Source: Taudactylus pleione (Eukaryota; Chordata; Amphibia; Anura; Myobatrachidae). From it: a DNA stretch of 64,000 bases. The position numbers and the translations under genes are program-made. Where the stretch lies: NCBI GenBank assembly GCA_031769625.1, contig JAUIMM010000704.1:62001-126000 (forward strand), read 5' to 3'. This document shows positions 1 through 9,940 of this stretch, piece by piece. Position 1 is the stretch's first letter; every line of letters begins with the position of its first letter. The notes below the pieces were generated by a model. It saw only the letters and a program-made list of their open reading frames with translations. It made no database searches and was not told the DNA's origin.

Positions 1-838
1 CCCTCCATCCCTGTCTCAGGCATGAAACCAGCTGGGGAGGAAAGGAAACTCATTTGCTTGTCCTATTCTTTGCCTTTTTTTCCTTTAAGGTGGTGCAGTG
101 ATCTGACTTGTGCTGATCACTAGCCCATGAGCTGATTTATTATCAGGTATTCCTTAAGAGGTATCTTTCCGCACAGCCTGGCTCAGCTGCACTGCAAGGT
201 CTGAAGTAGGGGATGCTGTGGCCAGTGACTTGGGAAGAATCCTGCATGCCAGACCCGGCTATCTGCTTGTGGAAGGGGCCACTAGAGGACTGATCAGTCT
301 ACACAGCTGTCAGCGGGAGGGAAATCTTCACACGTTATACCCTGTGTCTCATACTGAAGGAGAGAAGATGGACCAGCCTCCGTCATCCAGGTACGAGCTC
401 TTCTAGACATTCTGCATGGCATCTCTAATGCGAGAGTGGGAAGATTGCAAGCTCTGCGGGGCAGGTGCCTATTATGCTGAATCCTAACTACTGTACTTAT
501 TATATTGCATGCTGGAAAACATAATGCACATTGTAACAGTAACCAAGGGGTCATCCATAAAATAACTGAATAACAAAATATATTGGGGCTAATTTGCTGA
601 GGACAGAACAGTTTGCTGTGTCTCCCACTGGTAAAGCGGCAAGCACACAATATATAGATTATATATATAATGTTTGTATGTATGTATGTGTGTGAGGTAA
701 ATGGCAAGGGGAGGCACTGGCTAGTATCAGAGTCTGATTTACACATACATATATGAACCTGAGGGTTCATGTGGGCATTATATACAGGTGCAGCAGTATA
801 TACAGTACAGTAGTGCTGGAAATGTGGTGAGTTTTGAT
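1..838. other. No gene or clear repeat recognised
   Basis: I see no convincing exon or named repeat here. A 62-codon open frame at 218-406 is followed by a GT that could pass for a splice donor, but its product resembles nothing I know and there is no acceptor or codon-bias support. A short degenerate TA/TATG microsatellite lies at about 650-695. Confidence 0.5.
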
Positions 839-1040
839 CAGGGATATGAGGAAAAGGTAGACAGGTGAGGCACTGCCTCACCTGCCACACACTTTTTACT
901 CCAGAGTTTTGACTATAAAAATGATTACAATAAATACGAAGAAGAAATTTATAATTTTTTACTAATTTTTATAGTCAAAACTCTGGAGTATACCTAAGTG
1001 TGACAGGAAAGGCTCTGCCTCACCTGACCGCACATCACTG
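839..1040. mobile_element. MITE with about 60-bp imperfect terminal inverted repeats (hAT-like ends)
   Basis: Positions 898-922 and 965-989 are perfect 25-bp inverted arms. The similarity extends outward with gaps to 863 and 1025 (AGGTGAGGCA at each end). The right outer end reads CAGTGATGTGCGGT on the minus strand, a common style of hAT terminus, and the left outer end is a decayed counterpart. No matching target duplication is visible. The interior is too short to encode anything. The class assignment rests on the terminus only. Confidence 0.55.
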
Positions 1041-1052
1041 GTATATACAGTA

Positions 1053-1055
1053 GTT

Positions 1056-1086
<31 letters not shown>

Positions 1087-1094
1087 TATATATG
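1053..1094. repeat. (TA)n microsatellite
   Basis: An almost pure alternating TA run of about 40 bases, directly downstream of the small inverted-repeat element. Confidence 0.9.
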
Positions 1095-1561
1095 TTCATT
1101 ACATGCTATATTAAAAAAAAATGTTTTTATTATATTTAATCCCATGTAGAAGTACATTTTAGCCAAAGCTACTCTACCTCTTCAGCCCCTTGTACATACT
1201 GTATGTGCACCTGTCCAAAGTCATTTCAAATAATCCACCTGGCATATCCTTATGTTCCATCCCTCATAAGGCGACACGAGGGTTCCCAGGTAAAATATTG
1301 AAGCAACTTTCCCTGATTACTGCTATTAAACTGCATATTTAACTCTCATATTGTGATAAAACATCTCGGGGGAGAGATAAAGCACTGTTCCTGCGTCTGC
1401 TGTGCCAGTTTTGTATATTTAATACCCATGGTGTTCCTGTTCATGTTGAGAAATGCACTGACACCTTTTGACAATAGTATACTGATGGAACACCTGAGCA
1501 TGTTTAAAGACCTGTCCTGTTTGCACAATGAAGAATCCCGGTCATTTGCTTATCAGACACA
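1095..1561. other. No gene or repeat recognised
   Basis: AT-rich, single-copy-looking sequence. Two short overlapping open frames on opposite strands near 1346-1574 look like chance. Confidence 0.4.
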
Positions 1562-2090
1562 GGGCTTGATTTAGAGACAGACGCAATGGAGATATTTACG
1601 CAGATCAGCAATTGTTTGCCATTGCGCATATAAGCCACCCTGCGCTCTGGCCGCAATTGCTTTGCGATTACGCTCGCACAGAGGATAGATGCACAAAGTG
1701 AGTGACAGGTAGTCAGCATTTGGGGGTGTTAACGTGGAGGTGGTCAGAAATAACGCAGGTGTGTCTGGCCGTTTAAGCGCCGTCACATGGGCGTGCATAA
1801 ATTAGCCATTGCGACCCCCTTCCCAACATGAGAGCTTTCAGCGTGCGAGGAGAGCTGCAATGATTGCGGTTGGTCAGACCTTCCACAAAGGCAAGATGGC
1901 TGCTCGATTTTAGATGATTTTGCCGATAATTACGCAGATAAGCGACGTCGCGCGTAGGCGAGAAGGCAGCAGTGGACGTCCCTCTGCTCAGGTGATCTTT
2001 GCGACCATTAGTAAGTTCGCGCAGCTGTGTTCCGTACAAAATAGCAGCTGCGATCGCGTTAACGTCCATCTCTGAACCAGATTCAACCCC
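1562..2090. mobile_element. PIF/Harbinger-like MITE, degenerate
   Basis: The left end GGGCTTGATTTAGAGACAG and the right end, read on the minus strand (TTCAGAGATGGACGT), match the terminal motif GGGCCTGATTCAGAG found repeatedly in this window. The interior is CpG-rich with many GCGATCGC-like words, like other members. The ends are diverged and no clean 3-bp target duplication remains. No coding capacity. Confidence 0.55.
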
Positions 2091-2366
2091 CTAGCCAAAT
2101 TCTGTGCGCACCTCAGAGTCAGAGCACAAGTAGACACAACGTACTTCACAAAAAGGAACTTGTACACTGCACCGAAATGTTTTATCCTTTGGCAAATAAG
2201 CCCCAATATAGTGAAGTAATTCCGCATGAGGTAAACATTTAAAAATATGAGTTTTTTCCTGTCATGGTTATACATATGCTCTTTTGCATTTAAGGCCTTA
2301 CAGTATATTTACCAGAGAGATACTGTATATAGAGTACATTTATAATAAATTGTTGGTGTACACTAA

Positions 2367-2973
2367 GGAGATCATTCAGACTCGCTCGCTAGATGCGATC
2401 GCTCGCTCCCAGCGTATGTAAATTCGGCTAAGTGACATCAAGGCAGCCGCTCGCAGGGGAAGTCATAAACACTCCCACTTTGTTTTTGCGAGCGATCACT
2501 TTTTGTTTGTAGACGCCCACCAGCCTGTGTAAAGACGCCCACTTGCGCACGTCATCTCCAGGAAGTGCATGAAACCATTGGTACATCGAGCAGCATCGAA
2601 TGCGATCGCAGAGCTTGAGGTTGACTATACCCTGCCACAAGCACTGCGATCACTTCAGTGTGAAATTCCACCAAGTGACGTGTACTATGCTGCCTTTAAA
2701 TTATGCATGCCTCTGAAACAGCGTTGCAACACCCAGGCACGCCTGCGTTCGCACCTCCATTCCCCCGTTAGTAGTGCCCTGCCCCTGTTACCACCCACAA
2801 ACGGCCTCTCCTGTCACTCATTCAGATGGGCTGTCTATGCTGGGCGAGCGAGCCCTTCCAGACCACTGGCAGTGGTTCACGCACACGCGTTGGGATGCAT
2901 ACGCATGCGCAGATTGGAAATGTCGGCCACAAACGAGCGAGCAGCCGCTAGCGAGGGGGTCTGAGTCAGGTCC
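2367..2973. mobile_element. PIF/Harbinger-like MITE with TAA target duplication
   Basis: The termini GGAGATCATTCAGAC and, on the opposite strand, GGACCTGACTCAGAC are inverted repeats that extend into CTCGCTAG. TAA occurs directly outside both ends (2364-2366 and 2974-2976), which fits the TWA target preference of PIF/Harbinger transposons. The 607-bp interior is CpG-rich. Open frames inside at 2569-2964 and 2774-3013 are shadows of the repeat. Confidence 0.7.
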
Positions 2974-3295
2974 TAAGCCTCAGTTACAAAGCGCACTAGG
3001 TGGGCACCACTAAACCCCTTCGGTTTGCACTGATGCACCTAGATGGTCTACCAAGCGCACATGTGCATTAACAGCTGCACTCCTCTCTCAGGAGTCGCGA
3101 CCGCAAGCCAGAAGCACGCCCAGGAGTACAGGGAGACGAGAAAATCTGAGGAGATATAAAACTGCTAAATTGTAACCTTCATAACAAAGTCCAACCTACT
3201 AGCACTTTACTACTTCAACCGCCCCATTTATGAACTTACCCTTTTCCCTTTATCTCCTAAAATATTGCTAGGTTTAATTAATTAATTAGGGCAGT
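2974..3295. other. No gene recognised
   Basis: Short stretch between two MITEs. Nothing beyond a small TTAATTAATTAA run near 3275-3287. Confidence 0.4.
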
Positions 3296-3796
3296 CAGGG
3301 CAGGACTGTCTCAACAGCATTGTAGGCCCTGGGCAAAGTAATGCACTGGGGCACCTGCCCACCCATTGATGGGAATACAAATGTAAATGGTCAATAAAAT
3401 GAAACCTTTAGATATATTGGTACTTTCAACAAAATCAATGCTTAAACGTAAAAAAAACAGATGTTAAGCAAGAATAATGAATTCCCCCTCCTTCTTCTTT
3501 TCTCCAGCTCGCAGTGCAGTTCCTGCTCTGCACTGCAGCTGTAATTACAGTATGGGTGGCCCCCTGAGAGAGGGGGTCCAGGGGAAACAACCCCCCCCCC
3601 CCCCAGTGGCTGCTGGCTGGTAGGTAGAGAATGCTGCCCAGTTGATCTGATTGTGTGTAATTCCCATCAGAGAAGCCGGGGAGCATGTTTCTCTGCCTGC
3701 CTCTCAGCCAGCTGCCCTATGTGTGGAGCGAGCGGCCGCACACTCCGTAGGTTCCTAGGCAGCTGCCCAGTGAGCCCATATGTTAAGATGGCCCTG
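3296..3796. mobile_element. hAT-like non-autonomous element, diverged
   Basis: It starts CAGGGCAGGACTGTCTCAAC and ends, on the minus strand, CAGGGCCATCTTAACATATG. These are two versions of a CAGGGCCGTCTTAACA-type hAT terminus. Near the left end is a segment resembling GGCCCTGGGCAAAGTAATGC. A 14-base C run lies at about 3591-3604. No exact 8-bp target duplication is visible, so the boundaries are approximate. Confidence 0.45.
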
Positions 3797-4041
3797 AGTG
3801 AGGGGACATCTGAATCATTTACATAACGTGCGTGCTGGTTTTTATTTTATTGTTTGCAGGAAACGTAGAAACGCGTTTCTCCACCGAAGTACAGGTTGCA
3901 ATCACAACATGGGTCCTATTAACAGTATAGGATGACACCCACTTAGAGAGTGCAAATTTGTAATGATTCTCCACAAAGCAAGGAACGTCCTTAAAAATGC
4001 CCCTTCAGCGTTTCTGTTGATCTGTACGCCATACCGTAAAA

Positions 4042-4312
4042 CATACCTGCCTACACTCTCTGAGATACCAGTAGACTTCCCAGTGAAGCGGGCGGTCCTG
4101 GGGAGATGAAATGTATCACAAATCGCGCCATCATAGCACATAGCACCGCCCCTGCTGCAAGTTGCAGCATTTTGCAATGGGGAGTGGGGCTGTATTATAT
4201 TTCCAAACCATTTTCCTCCATGACCCACCCCTCCCACACACATCAACACAGTCACCCTTGGACCACTCGTCTGGGACCTCTCAGAGGGATGTATTAAACA
4301 GTAGGCATATCG
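4042..4312. mobile_element. hAT-like MITE, CATACTTGCC family, diverged
   Basis: The left end reads CATACCTGCCTACACTCTC and the right end, on the minus strand, CGATATGCCTACTG. Both are imperfect relatives of the CATACTTGCCTAC terminus that is intact at 31378-31715. No target duplication is visible and the interior is unremarkable. Family membership is inferred from the termini and the shared internal wording (SCGCCCCTGC, GGGGAGTGGGGCT). Confidence 0.45.
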
Positions 4313-4382
4313 TGAGGAAATGCAATGTCCCCTGAGACTGGCCCAACATGTGATAAGTTAACTTTTCCGCAGCAATATTTTA

Positions 4383-4383
<1 letters not shown>

Positions 4384-4421
<38 letters not shown>

Positions 4422-4423
4422 TG
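4384..4423. repeat. (TA)n microsatellite
   Basis: Nearly pure alternating TA over about 40 bases. Confidence 0.9.
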
Positions 4424-4455
4424 CAGCGATAAGTGATTTCTAGCCTTGCTATAAA

Positions 4456-5041
4456 GGAATGGGTATGATATACCGCCGGCCGCATGGCCAGCGGTTCGAT
4501 TCCCGTCAGCGGCAGCCCGACAGGAGCAGAGTGCGAAGCAGCGGAAGCCCGACAGTGCTGGAAATCCCGATCGTGGCTAGGTAAGTATATGCTAACCTAA
4601 CCTAACCCTATCCCTCCTTAGGGGTGCCTAACCCTAACTTCCCCCCCAAGTGCCTAACCCTAATCCCCCCTCTAAGTGCCTAACCCTAACCACCCCCTTC
4701 CCCGCTGCCTAAACCTAAGTCCCCTGGGGGGGTGCCTAACCGTAAGTCCCCCTGGGGGTGCCTAACCCTAACCCTCCCTCCCCCTAGCCTATCCCTAACC
4801 CTCCCGGGGGGGTGCCTAACCCTAAGTCCCCCCCGGGAGCCCTAAACCTAACCCTCCCCCCCGCGGCTGTCCGCTCGCGGAGCCCGGCATCACTACGATC
4901 GTGATGCCGGGCGCCGGTCTCCCGGCGTCTGGGAAATGCGGGTGTCTACATCTAGACGCCCGGCATTTCACCCTTGCCGGGATAAGACAGTCGGGGAGCC
5001 GGCTGCCGGTATTTAGGCAGTCGGCTTCCCGATTGCTTCCC
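4456..5041. mobile_element. Dispersed element carrying a telomere-motif (TAACCC) minisatellite
   Basis: GCTATAAA occurs immediately outside both proposed ends (4448-4455 and 5042-5049), consistent with an 8-bp target duplication. The outer parts contain repeated CCGGC, GTCGGG and CCCGAC words in inverted orientation. The core at about 4590-4860 is a degenerate tandem array of units such as GGTGCCTAACCCTAACC separated by C-runs. A 15-bp inverted pair CCCGGCATCAC/GTGATGCCGGG lies at about 4885-4910. No protein is encoded. Similar modules recur at 24736-25644, 25800-25980, 37060-38450 and 39770-40412. The superfamily is unknown; 8 bp would suit hAT or a similar class. Confidence 0.55.
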
Positions 5042-5054
5042 GCTATAAATATAT

Positions 5055-5653
5055 GGGCCCTCATTCAGAGCCACTCGGTAGTGGCAGTCCGCTCGTTCCG
5101 AGCGATGTTCGCACATCTGCGCATGCGTACGGATCGTTATACGCATGCGCGAACCAGTCAGTGCGGCCGAAATTCATGTGCTCGCAATATAGCGAATGCC
5201 TGCTATTTTGAGTGACAGAATGAGGCGTATGTGGGTGGTAACAGGGGAAGGTGCTTGAAAATGGGGAGTGGAGATCCGAACGCAGGCGTGCTTAAAGGTC
5301 AAAACGGGCGTTTTATGGGTGTGCATAATTAATACAGCAGCGTCATTGATCATGTCACTGGGTTATTTTATAGCCAGAACTGCTCGCAAGATTGTGGTAG
5401 CAAAAACCAACCACAAGAATAGCGAGCAGTTCATACGCTGGTCGATGTACTCGATTAATCTAATAAATAGCGGACATGACGTATGGTGCGAGCGGCCAGG
5501 GGGCGTTTTTAACAAATAAACGAGCGTATGTTTTGCTCGCTCGTTCAGACTTAGAGGTGTGAACAGACTGCAATTTGCGAACGGATCATTTGAATAGCCA
5601 CCCCTTGTTTTTGAACGAACGACCGCAAATAGCGAACGGCTCTGAATCAGGCC
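5055..5653. mobile_element. PIF/Harbinger-like MITE
   Basis: The left end GGGCCCTCATTCAGAGCC and the right end, on the minus strand GGGCCTGATTCAGAGCC, are inverted repeats of the family seen across this window. The element begins five bases beyond the right target duplication of the TAACCC-type element, so the two abut. Open frames at 5268-5671 are incidental. Confidence 0.7.
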
Positions 5654-5778
5654 CATAGTCCTAAATAACAAATTACCTACTTACATGTTAAATCATGAGA
5701 TTAAATGTTCTAGTTATATTCTTACTTACAGGGCTGGCACTTTACACTCTAATGCCCTTCATTATTTTGGCTCTCAGG

Positions 5779-6012
5779 GGTCAATGCAATGAGGTGGGAT
5801 TGTAAGACGGCATGTTTGGTGCGATGAACAGATGATGTGCATACATACCGTGTCCTATGCATATGTTAGGCTTACATCGTAAAATCTCCTGTGCATCCCT
5901 ATGGGGCTATGAGGTAAAATGCATGATGTAAGGGCAAGGTAGAATGAAGTTGCCAGCTTTCATCGGCACATCATCAGCTTTGCCCGTAGATCGCCCCTAA
6001 TTAAAATTGACC
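5779..6012. mobile_element. Possible small MITE
   Basis: GGTCAATGCAATGAGGTGGG at the left and, on the minus strand, GGTCAATTTTAATTAGGGGC at the right form imperfect inverted termini. No target duplication is identified. The assignment is tentative. Confidence 0.3.
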
Positions 6013-6134
6013 ACTTATTGTCTTCTTTGCTAGAGAGGGTTCCTTATAAGCAATGTACCCTTATTACCTCAATATTTGTTCCTGCTACAATGACACAGCA
6101 CACTATAAACTGTCCTTGGTCTTACAAGCAGTGC

Positions 6135-6212
6135 CCTGACATATACATTACAGCAGGACCTGACATATACATTACAGCAGGCCCTGACATATACATTACA
6201 GCAGGACCTGAT
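6135..6212. repeat. 24-bp tandem repeat, about 3.2 copies
   Basis: Three consecutive near-identical 24-bp units start at 6135, 6159 and 6183 (CCTGACATATACATTACAGC plus four bases), with a partial fourth. Because 24 is a multiple of three, the repeat keeps one frame open and creates a spurious repetitive peptide. Confidence 0.85.
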
Positions 6213-6430
6213 GTAAAATATATATTGATATAGTACCTGAGTTAAGTGTAACGCCTGGATGTATTGCTATTGTAGGTCAGCTGTAACAATGAAGGTGAGA
6301 GTCTTATTCCTTCAAGTTCATGTAATTACATATAGAACACTGCTCAGACTGTGATTAATTGATTTATTTGATTTATACACAGGCTTTTTTTGTTTGTTAC
6401 ATTTGTGGGAAGAAATTACCAAAGGACTTA

Positions 6431-6928
6431 GGGCCTGATTCAGCAAGGACGCTATTCAGCTTATACGCACGCAACGCAGTTGCTAATATCAGCGGTGATA
6501 TGTAAATGTTTGCATTCGCATTGCGATCGCAGCCTAACATAAGGACGCCCACTTCCCCTTACTCACATCCGTATATTTTGGCAACATAGCACAACAATCT
6601 GTAATATCGAGTAACATCGGACCTATGCGCCCAGTTAAGGCAGGTCAGACCTCAGTCAGGAATTGCTTACTTCATCGCCTGGCATCGCAGTGGCTAATTT
6701 TTGTACGCTCATGCAAGACCATCCCAACACACTGGCACACCTGCGTTTGCCCGATCACCCCCCCCCTTCACACCCACAAACGGCACTTCCTGTCAGTCAC
6801 TCTGCAATGAGTCTGCGTACCGTCTGTGATTGCAGTCCCGATCGCAGTGGCTAGTTTGCGCACGTGCACTGCGGTGCATACACAGAACGCAACACTCGGC
6901 CAACTGCGTTCCTTGCTGAATCAGGCCC
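6431..6928. mobile_element. PIF/Harbinger-like MITE with TTA target duplication
   Basis: The ends are GGGCCTGATTCAGCAAGGAC and, on the minus strand, GGGCCTGATTCAGCAAGGAA, so the inverted repeats are nearly perfect over about 20 bp. TTA flanks both sides (6428-6430, 6929-6931), a typical PIF/Harbinger target duplication. The interior is CpG-rich and non-coding. Confidence 0.8.
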
Positions 6929-6931
6929 TTA

Positions 6932-7732
6932 AACCACCCAGAATGTCCTAATTCTGCCTCTGGAAAGTATCTCCCGTACTTTAATAATCTGAAGTGTTTT
7001 GTCATAAAATGATGTAGAAACTGTAGTTTCTGCATAATGTTATGTATTCCCGTTATATGCTACTTTAACAGTCTAATCCAGGAGAATTCACAGAAATCTC
7101 CTGCAAGAAGCTAAAATTAGCGCTGCAGATCACAGAGCCCATTAATAGCAATGGGGACTACGATCTAAACCACTTGGTACCAAACCACGTTTGGCCCTGT
7201 TAGTATAAACCGCATTAAATTAAGGCTATGGCGACTTTACTCGCAGGAGAGAGATCTTCCAATCCCTCCCCTGCAGCCTCCGTCAGGCAGCGGAAGCTGA
7301 TGCTGTGTGCGCGCGCAGTGTCAAATTCCCCTGGAGGAGTCTTTCACAAATTGTCGTGGGAAGTGACTCACAGGGACATCGATAATTATTGTTACTGCCG
7401 TCCCTGCGGGTTCTGTTTAGTACATAGAGGGGATATTTCCATTCACAATTAAAATGTCCACTGTGATACAGACTATTAATACATAGACACCCTTCGTTTC
7501 TGTCCTCTCTCTCTCTCGAGACAGGTACCCATGGGCCTTCTATCTCTTAATATGTATATTTTAATGTATTTTTGCAGATTATAAACTGTGAATTGGAGGT
7601 ATTTGGACTCTTTAGCAAATGTATGTATTATTATTCTACCATTGATTAAAAACTGATATATTTTGTACAGACTTTCACACTTTACCGCTTTGGCAGGAGA
7701 ATATCTGAAAGACTTAAATCTCAAAGAGCTTA
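6932..7732. other. No gene recognised
   Basis: Single-copy-looking sequence. An open frame at 7228-7452 (74 codons) has no recognisable product. A short (CT)n run lies at about 7503-7518. Confidence 0.4.
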
Positions 7733-8301
7733 GGGCCTGATTCAGACCCGCTCGCTAGATGCGTTCGCACGCAGCCGTCAGCTGCCAAAGTATGCAAATC
7801 CGGCGATTGCACGGCAAGACATTAGCACGCCTACTATGTCTTGGCGTGCGATCGCGGTGTGAGTCTATAGACGCCCACCAGCCAGTCACAAGGTGCCCAA
7901 TTTCCCTTCGCAATACACGTCATCTCCAGGAAGTGTATGCAAGAGTCGGTAACATCGACCATATCCTACCGCAAGTGCTTCAGAGTGTTATTCTGCCATG
8001 TCACGTGTATTATGACGCTGAGTCTTAATTATGCACGTCTCTATAACGGCGCTAGGATGTACAGACACACCTGCGTTCACACCACTACACACCCGTTTCC
8101 ATCAACCATCCCCTGTCACCACCCACAAATGGCTCGTCCAGTCACTCATTCTAGCGAGGCGGCTATGTGCAGTGTGCGGATTCTTCCAGATCGCATGGGC
8201 TAGTTTGCGCACGCGCACTGCGTCTTATACGCTTGCGCAGATCGCAAACATCGGCAGGCTACGTGCAAACGCAGCCTAGCGAGCGGGTCTGAATCAGGCC
8301 C
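7733..8301. mobile_element. PIF/Harbinger-like MITE
   Basis: The termini are GGGCCTGATTCAGACCCGCT and its complement at the right end, identical over at least 24 bp, continuing into CGCTAG. Flanks are TTA (left) and TTG (right), a 3-bp target duplication with one change. The near-perfect termini suggest a younger insertion than 1562-2090. Internal open frames at 7759-8279 are shadows. Confidence 0.8.
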
Positions 8302-8613
8302 TTGGTTTTAGACTCCATGAAAGAAGCAGCGATATGAACAAGGTCTGTCTTAAGGGTAAGGCCACTGAGCCAGTCAAAGCCGCCATAAGTGTGAGGACGC
8401 GGAAAGTGTATGTACAGAAGTTGGAGTGTGCTTGGGATCTTATTGACTACAGCACTGCACACAGACACATATAGACACCTATAGAACCTCCCCCTACATA
8501 TTTCTCCACTGCGCTCCTTCGGATTTGCACTGGAACCCATCCGCCTCCATTCTTTGCATTTGTTTTAGGCTCTATTTTTTCTTGAGCTGTCCTTGGTGAC
8601 AAAATAGAATTTT

Positions 8614-8775
8614 TGGCAGCACGGATGGCGAAGTGGTTAGCATTACTGCCTCAAGGCACTGAAGTCATCAGTTCATTTCCTGCCCATTGCCAAACCGTGG
8701 TCTTTGTATGTTGTCACCGTATTTGCATGGGTTTCCTGCAGGTGCTTCAGTGGTCAGCGGTCTCTTCACTCCTGT
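8614..8775 (+). mobile_element. tRNA-derived SINE-like remnant
   Basis: TGGCGAAGTGG at 8626-8636 fits an RNA polymerase III A box, and AGTTCATTTCC at 8670-8680 is a decayed B box, with tRNA-like spacing of about 34 bp. The surrounding words (GTGGTTAGCA, ACTGCCTCAAGGCACTGAAG, TTTGTATGTT, TTTGCATGGGTTTCCTGC) match the widespread vertebrate repeat type that reads like 'gtggttagcactgctgcctcac'. It is substituted throughout, so it is old and presumably inactive. Confidence 0.55.
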
Positions 8776-8876
8776 GTCGGGGATCCTGCGCATTCCTCAC
8801 AATGTGCAGCGGCCATTTCCGGGGGAGGTTCCTGTCTCCTGACGAGTTATGCGATGTGTAGCCCATAAGCTACAGA

Positions 8877-9060
8877 GGCGTACGCCATCTTCAGATGGTG
8901 TTAGCTGCAGGGACCAAGCTACGGAATGCTTCGCATTCCGGAACTTAGTAACTCTGACATCATCGCATCCCCCATAGAAACCTATGGGGGTTCTGGCTGC
9001 TGTCAGAAATGTAGGGACAGTTGCAGATATCTGACATAACTGCTGCTATCCCTCCATATT
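8877..9060. repeat. Hairpin-rich unclassified sequence
   Basis: It contains a short perfect hairpin CGGAATGCTTCGCATTCCG at about 8923-8941 and CCCCCATAG/CTATGGGGG at about 8970-8990. It could be the interior of an unrecognised MITE; no termini are assigned. Confidence 0.3.
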
Positions 9061-9081
9061 ACATTCAGGGGATACTATATA

Positions 9082-9521
9082 CAGGTTGAGTCTCCCATAT
9101 CCAAATATTCCGAAATGCGGAATATTCCGAAATACGGAATATTTTTAGCATAGCCGAGATAGTGAAACCTTTGCTTTTTGATGGTTCAATGGACACAAAC
9201 TTTGTTTAAGCCACAAAATTATTAAAAATAAAATATAAAATGACCTATAGTCTGTGTGTATAAGCTGTATATGAAACATAAATGAATTTCATGTACAGTA
9301 TGTACACAAACTTTGTTTGAGCCACAAAATTAGTGAAAATATTGTATAAAATTAAATGCATGTATAAGGTGTATTTGAATCATAAATGCATTATATGTTT
9401 AGATTTGGGCTCTATTTCTAAAACATTTTAATATGGTATGCAAATATTCCAAAATACGGAATATTCCGATATCCAAAATACCCTTGGTCCCAAGCATTTT
9501 GGATATGGGAGACTCAACCTG
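9082..9521. mobile_element. Pogo/Tigger-like MITE
   Basis: It starts CAGGTTGAGTCTCCCATATC after a TA and ends with the inverted copy at 9500-9521. Further in are paired words around GGAATATTCCGAAATACGG. The interior has a tandem-like duplication around ACACAAACTTTGTTT (9194 and 9305 regions) and CATAAATGAATTTCATGT. This organisation matches pogo/Tigger-type MITEs known from tetrapods, including mammals, with a CAGGTTGAGTATCCC terminus. The left TA is intact and the right flank is TG. Non-coding. Confidence 0.65.
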
Positions 9522-9940
9522 TGTATTTGTGGGTATCCTTCAAAAATGGGTGTTTCAGGGAATAAGCCACACATATTGAATGATAAATTGGCCCCTATAT
9601 GATGCAGAATGTCTACATGCTCTGTTGTGTTAATGCTGTTTCTGTTACATTGCTGGATAAGTGGCAACAATTTAATACAAGTAACAGGAAGATTGTACTC
9701 AGCAGGTAAAGTACCATGTATTAATGCATTGCACTGTACGATACTGCACTCCAGCATAGCACGGTCCCTGATCACACTCTAATTCTGTACTATATTACTC
9801 ACCTCGAATACAGAACAGACACTGGGAATTTCTGTGCAATTTGTCAATAGTAAAGTAATAAAACACAACAACAAATCTTTACAATTACAAGTAATTAGCG
9901 AGTGTGTTTATATACTGTACATGTTTCAGCCATAAAAACA

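Noticed and set aside
218..406. A 62-codon frame followed by a possible splice donor
   Set aside because: No recognisable domain, no acceptor partner and no conservation evidence. A frame of this length is expected by chance.
3861..3890. GAAACGCGTTTC, considered as part of another hammerhead ribozyme
   Set aside because: It is a short palindrome with no CUGANGA box or stem II partner upstream.
4488..4500. GCGGTTCGATTCCCG, a match to a tRNA B box
   Set aside because: There is no A box at the right distance and no cloverleaf can be drawn. The segment belongs to the end module of the TAACCC-type element and the word is not kept in the other copies.
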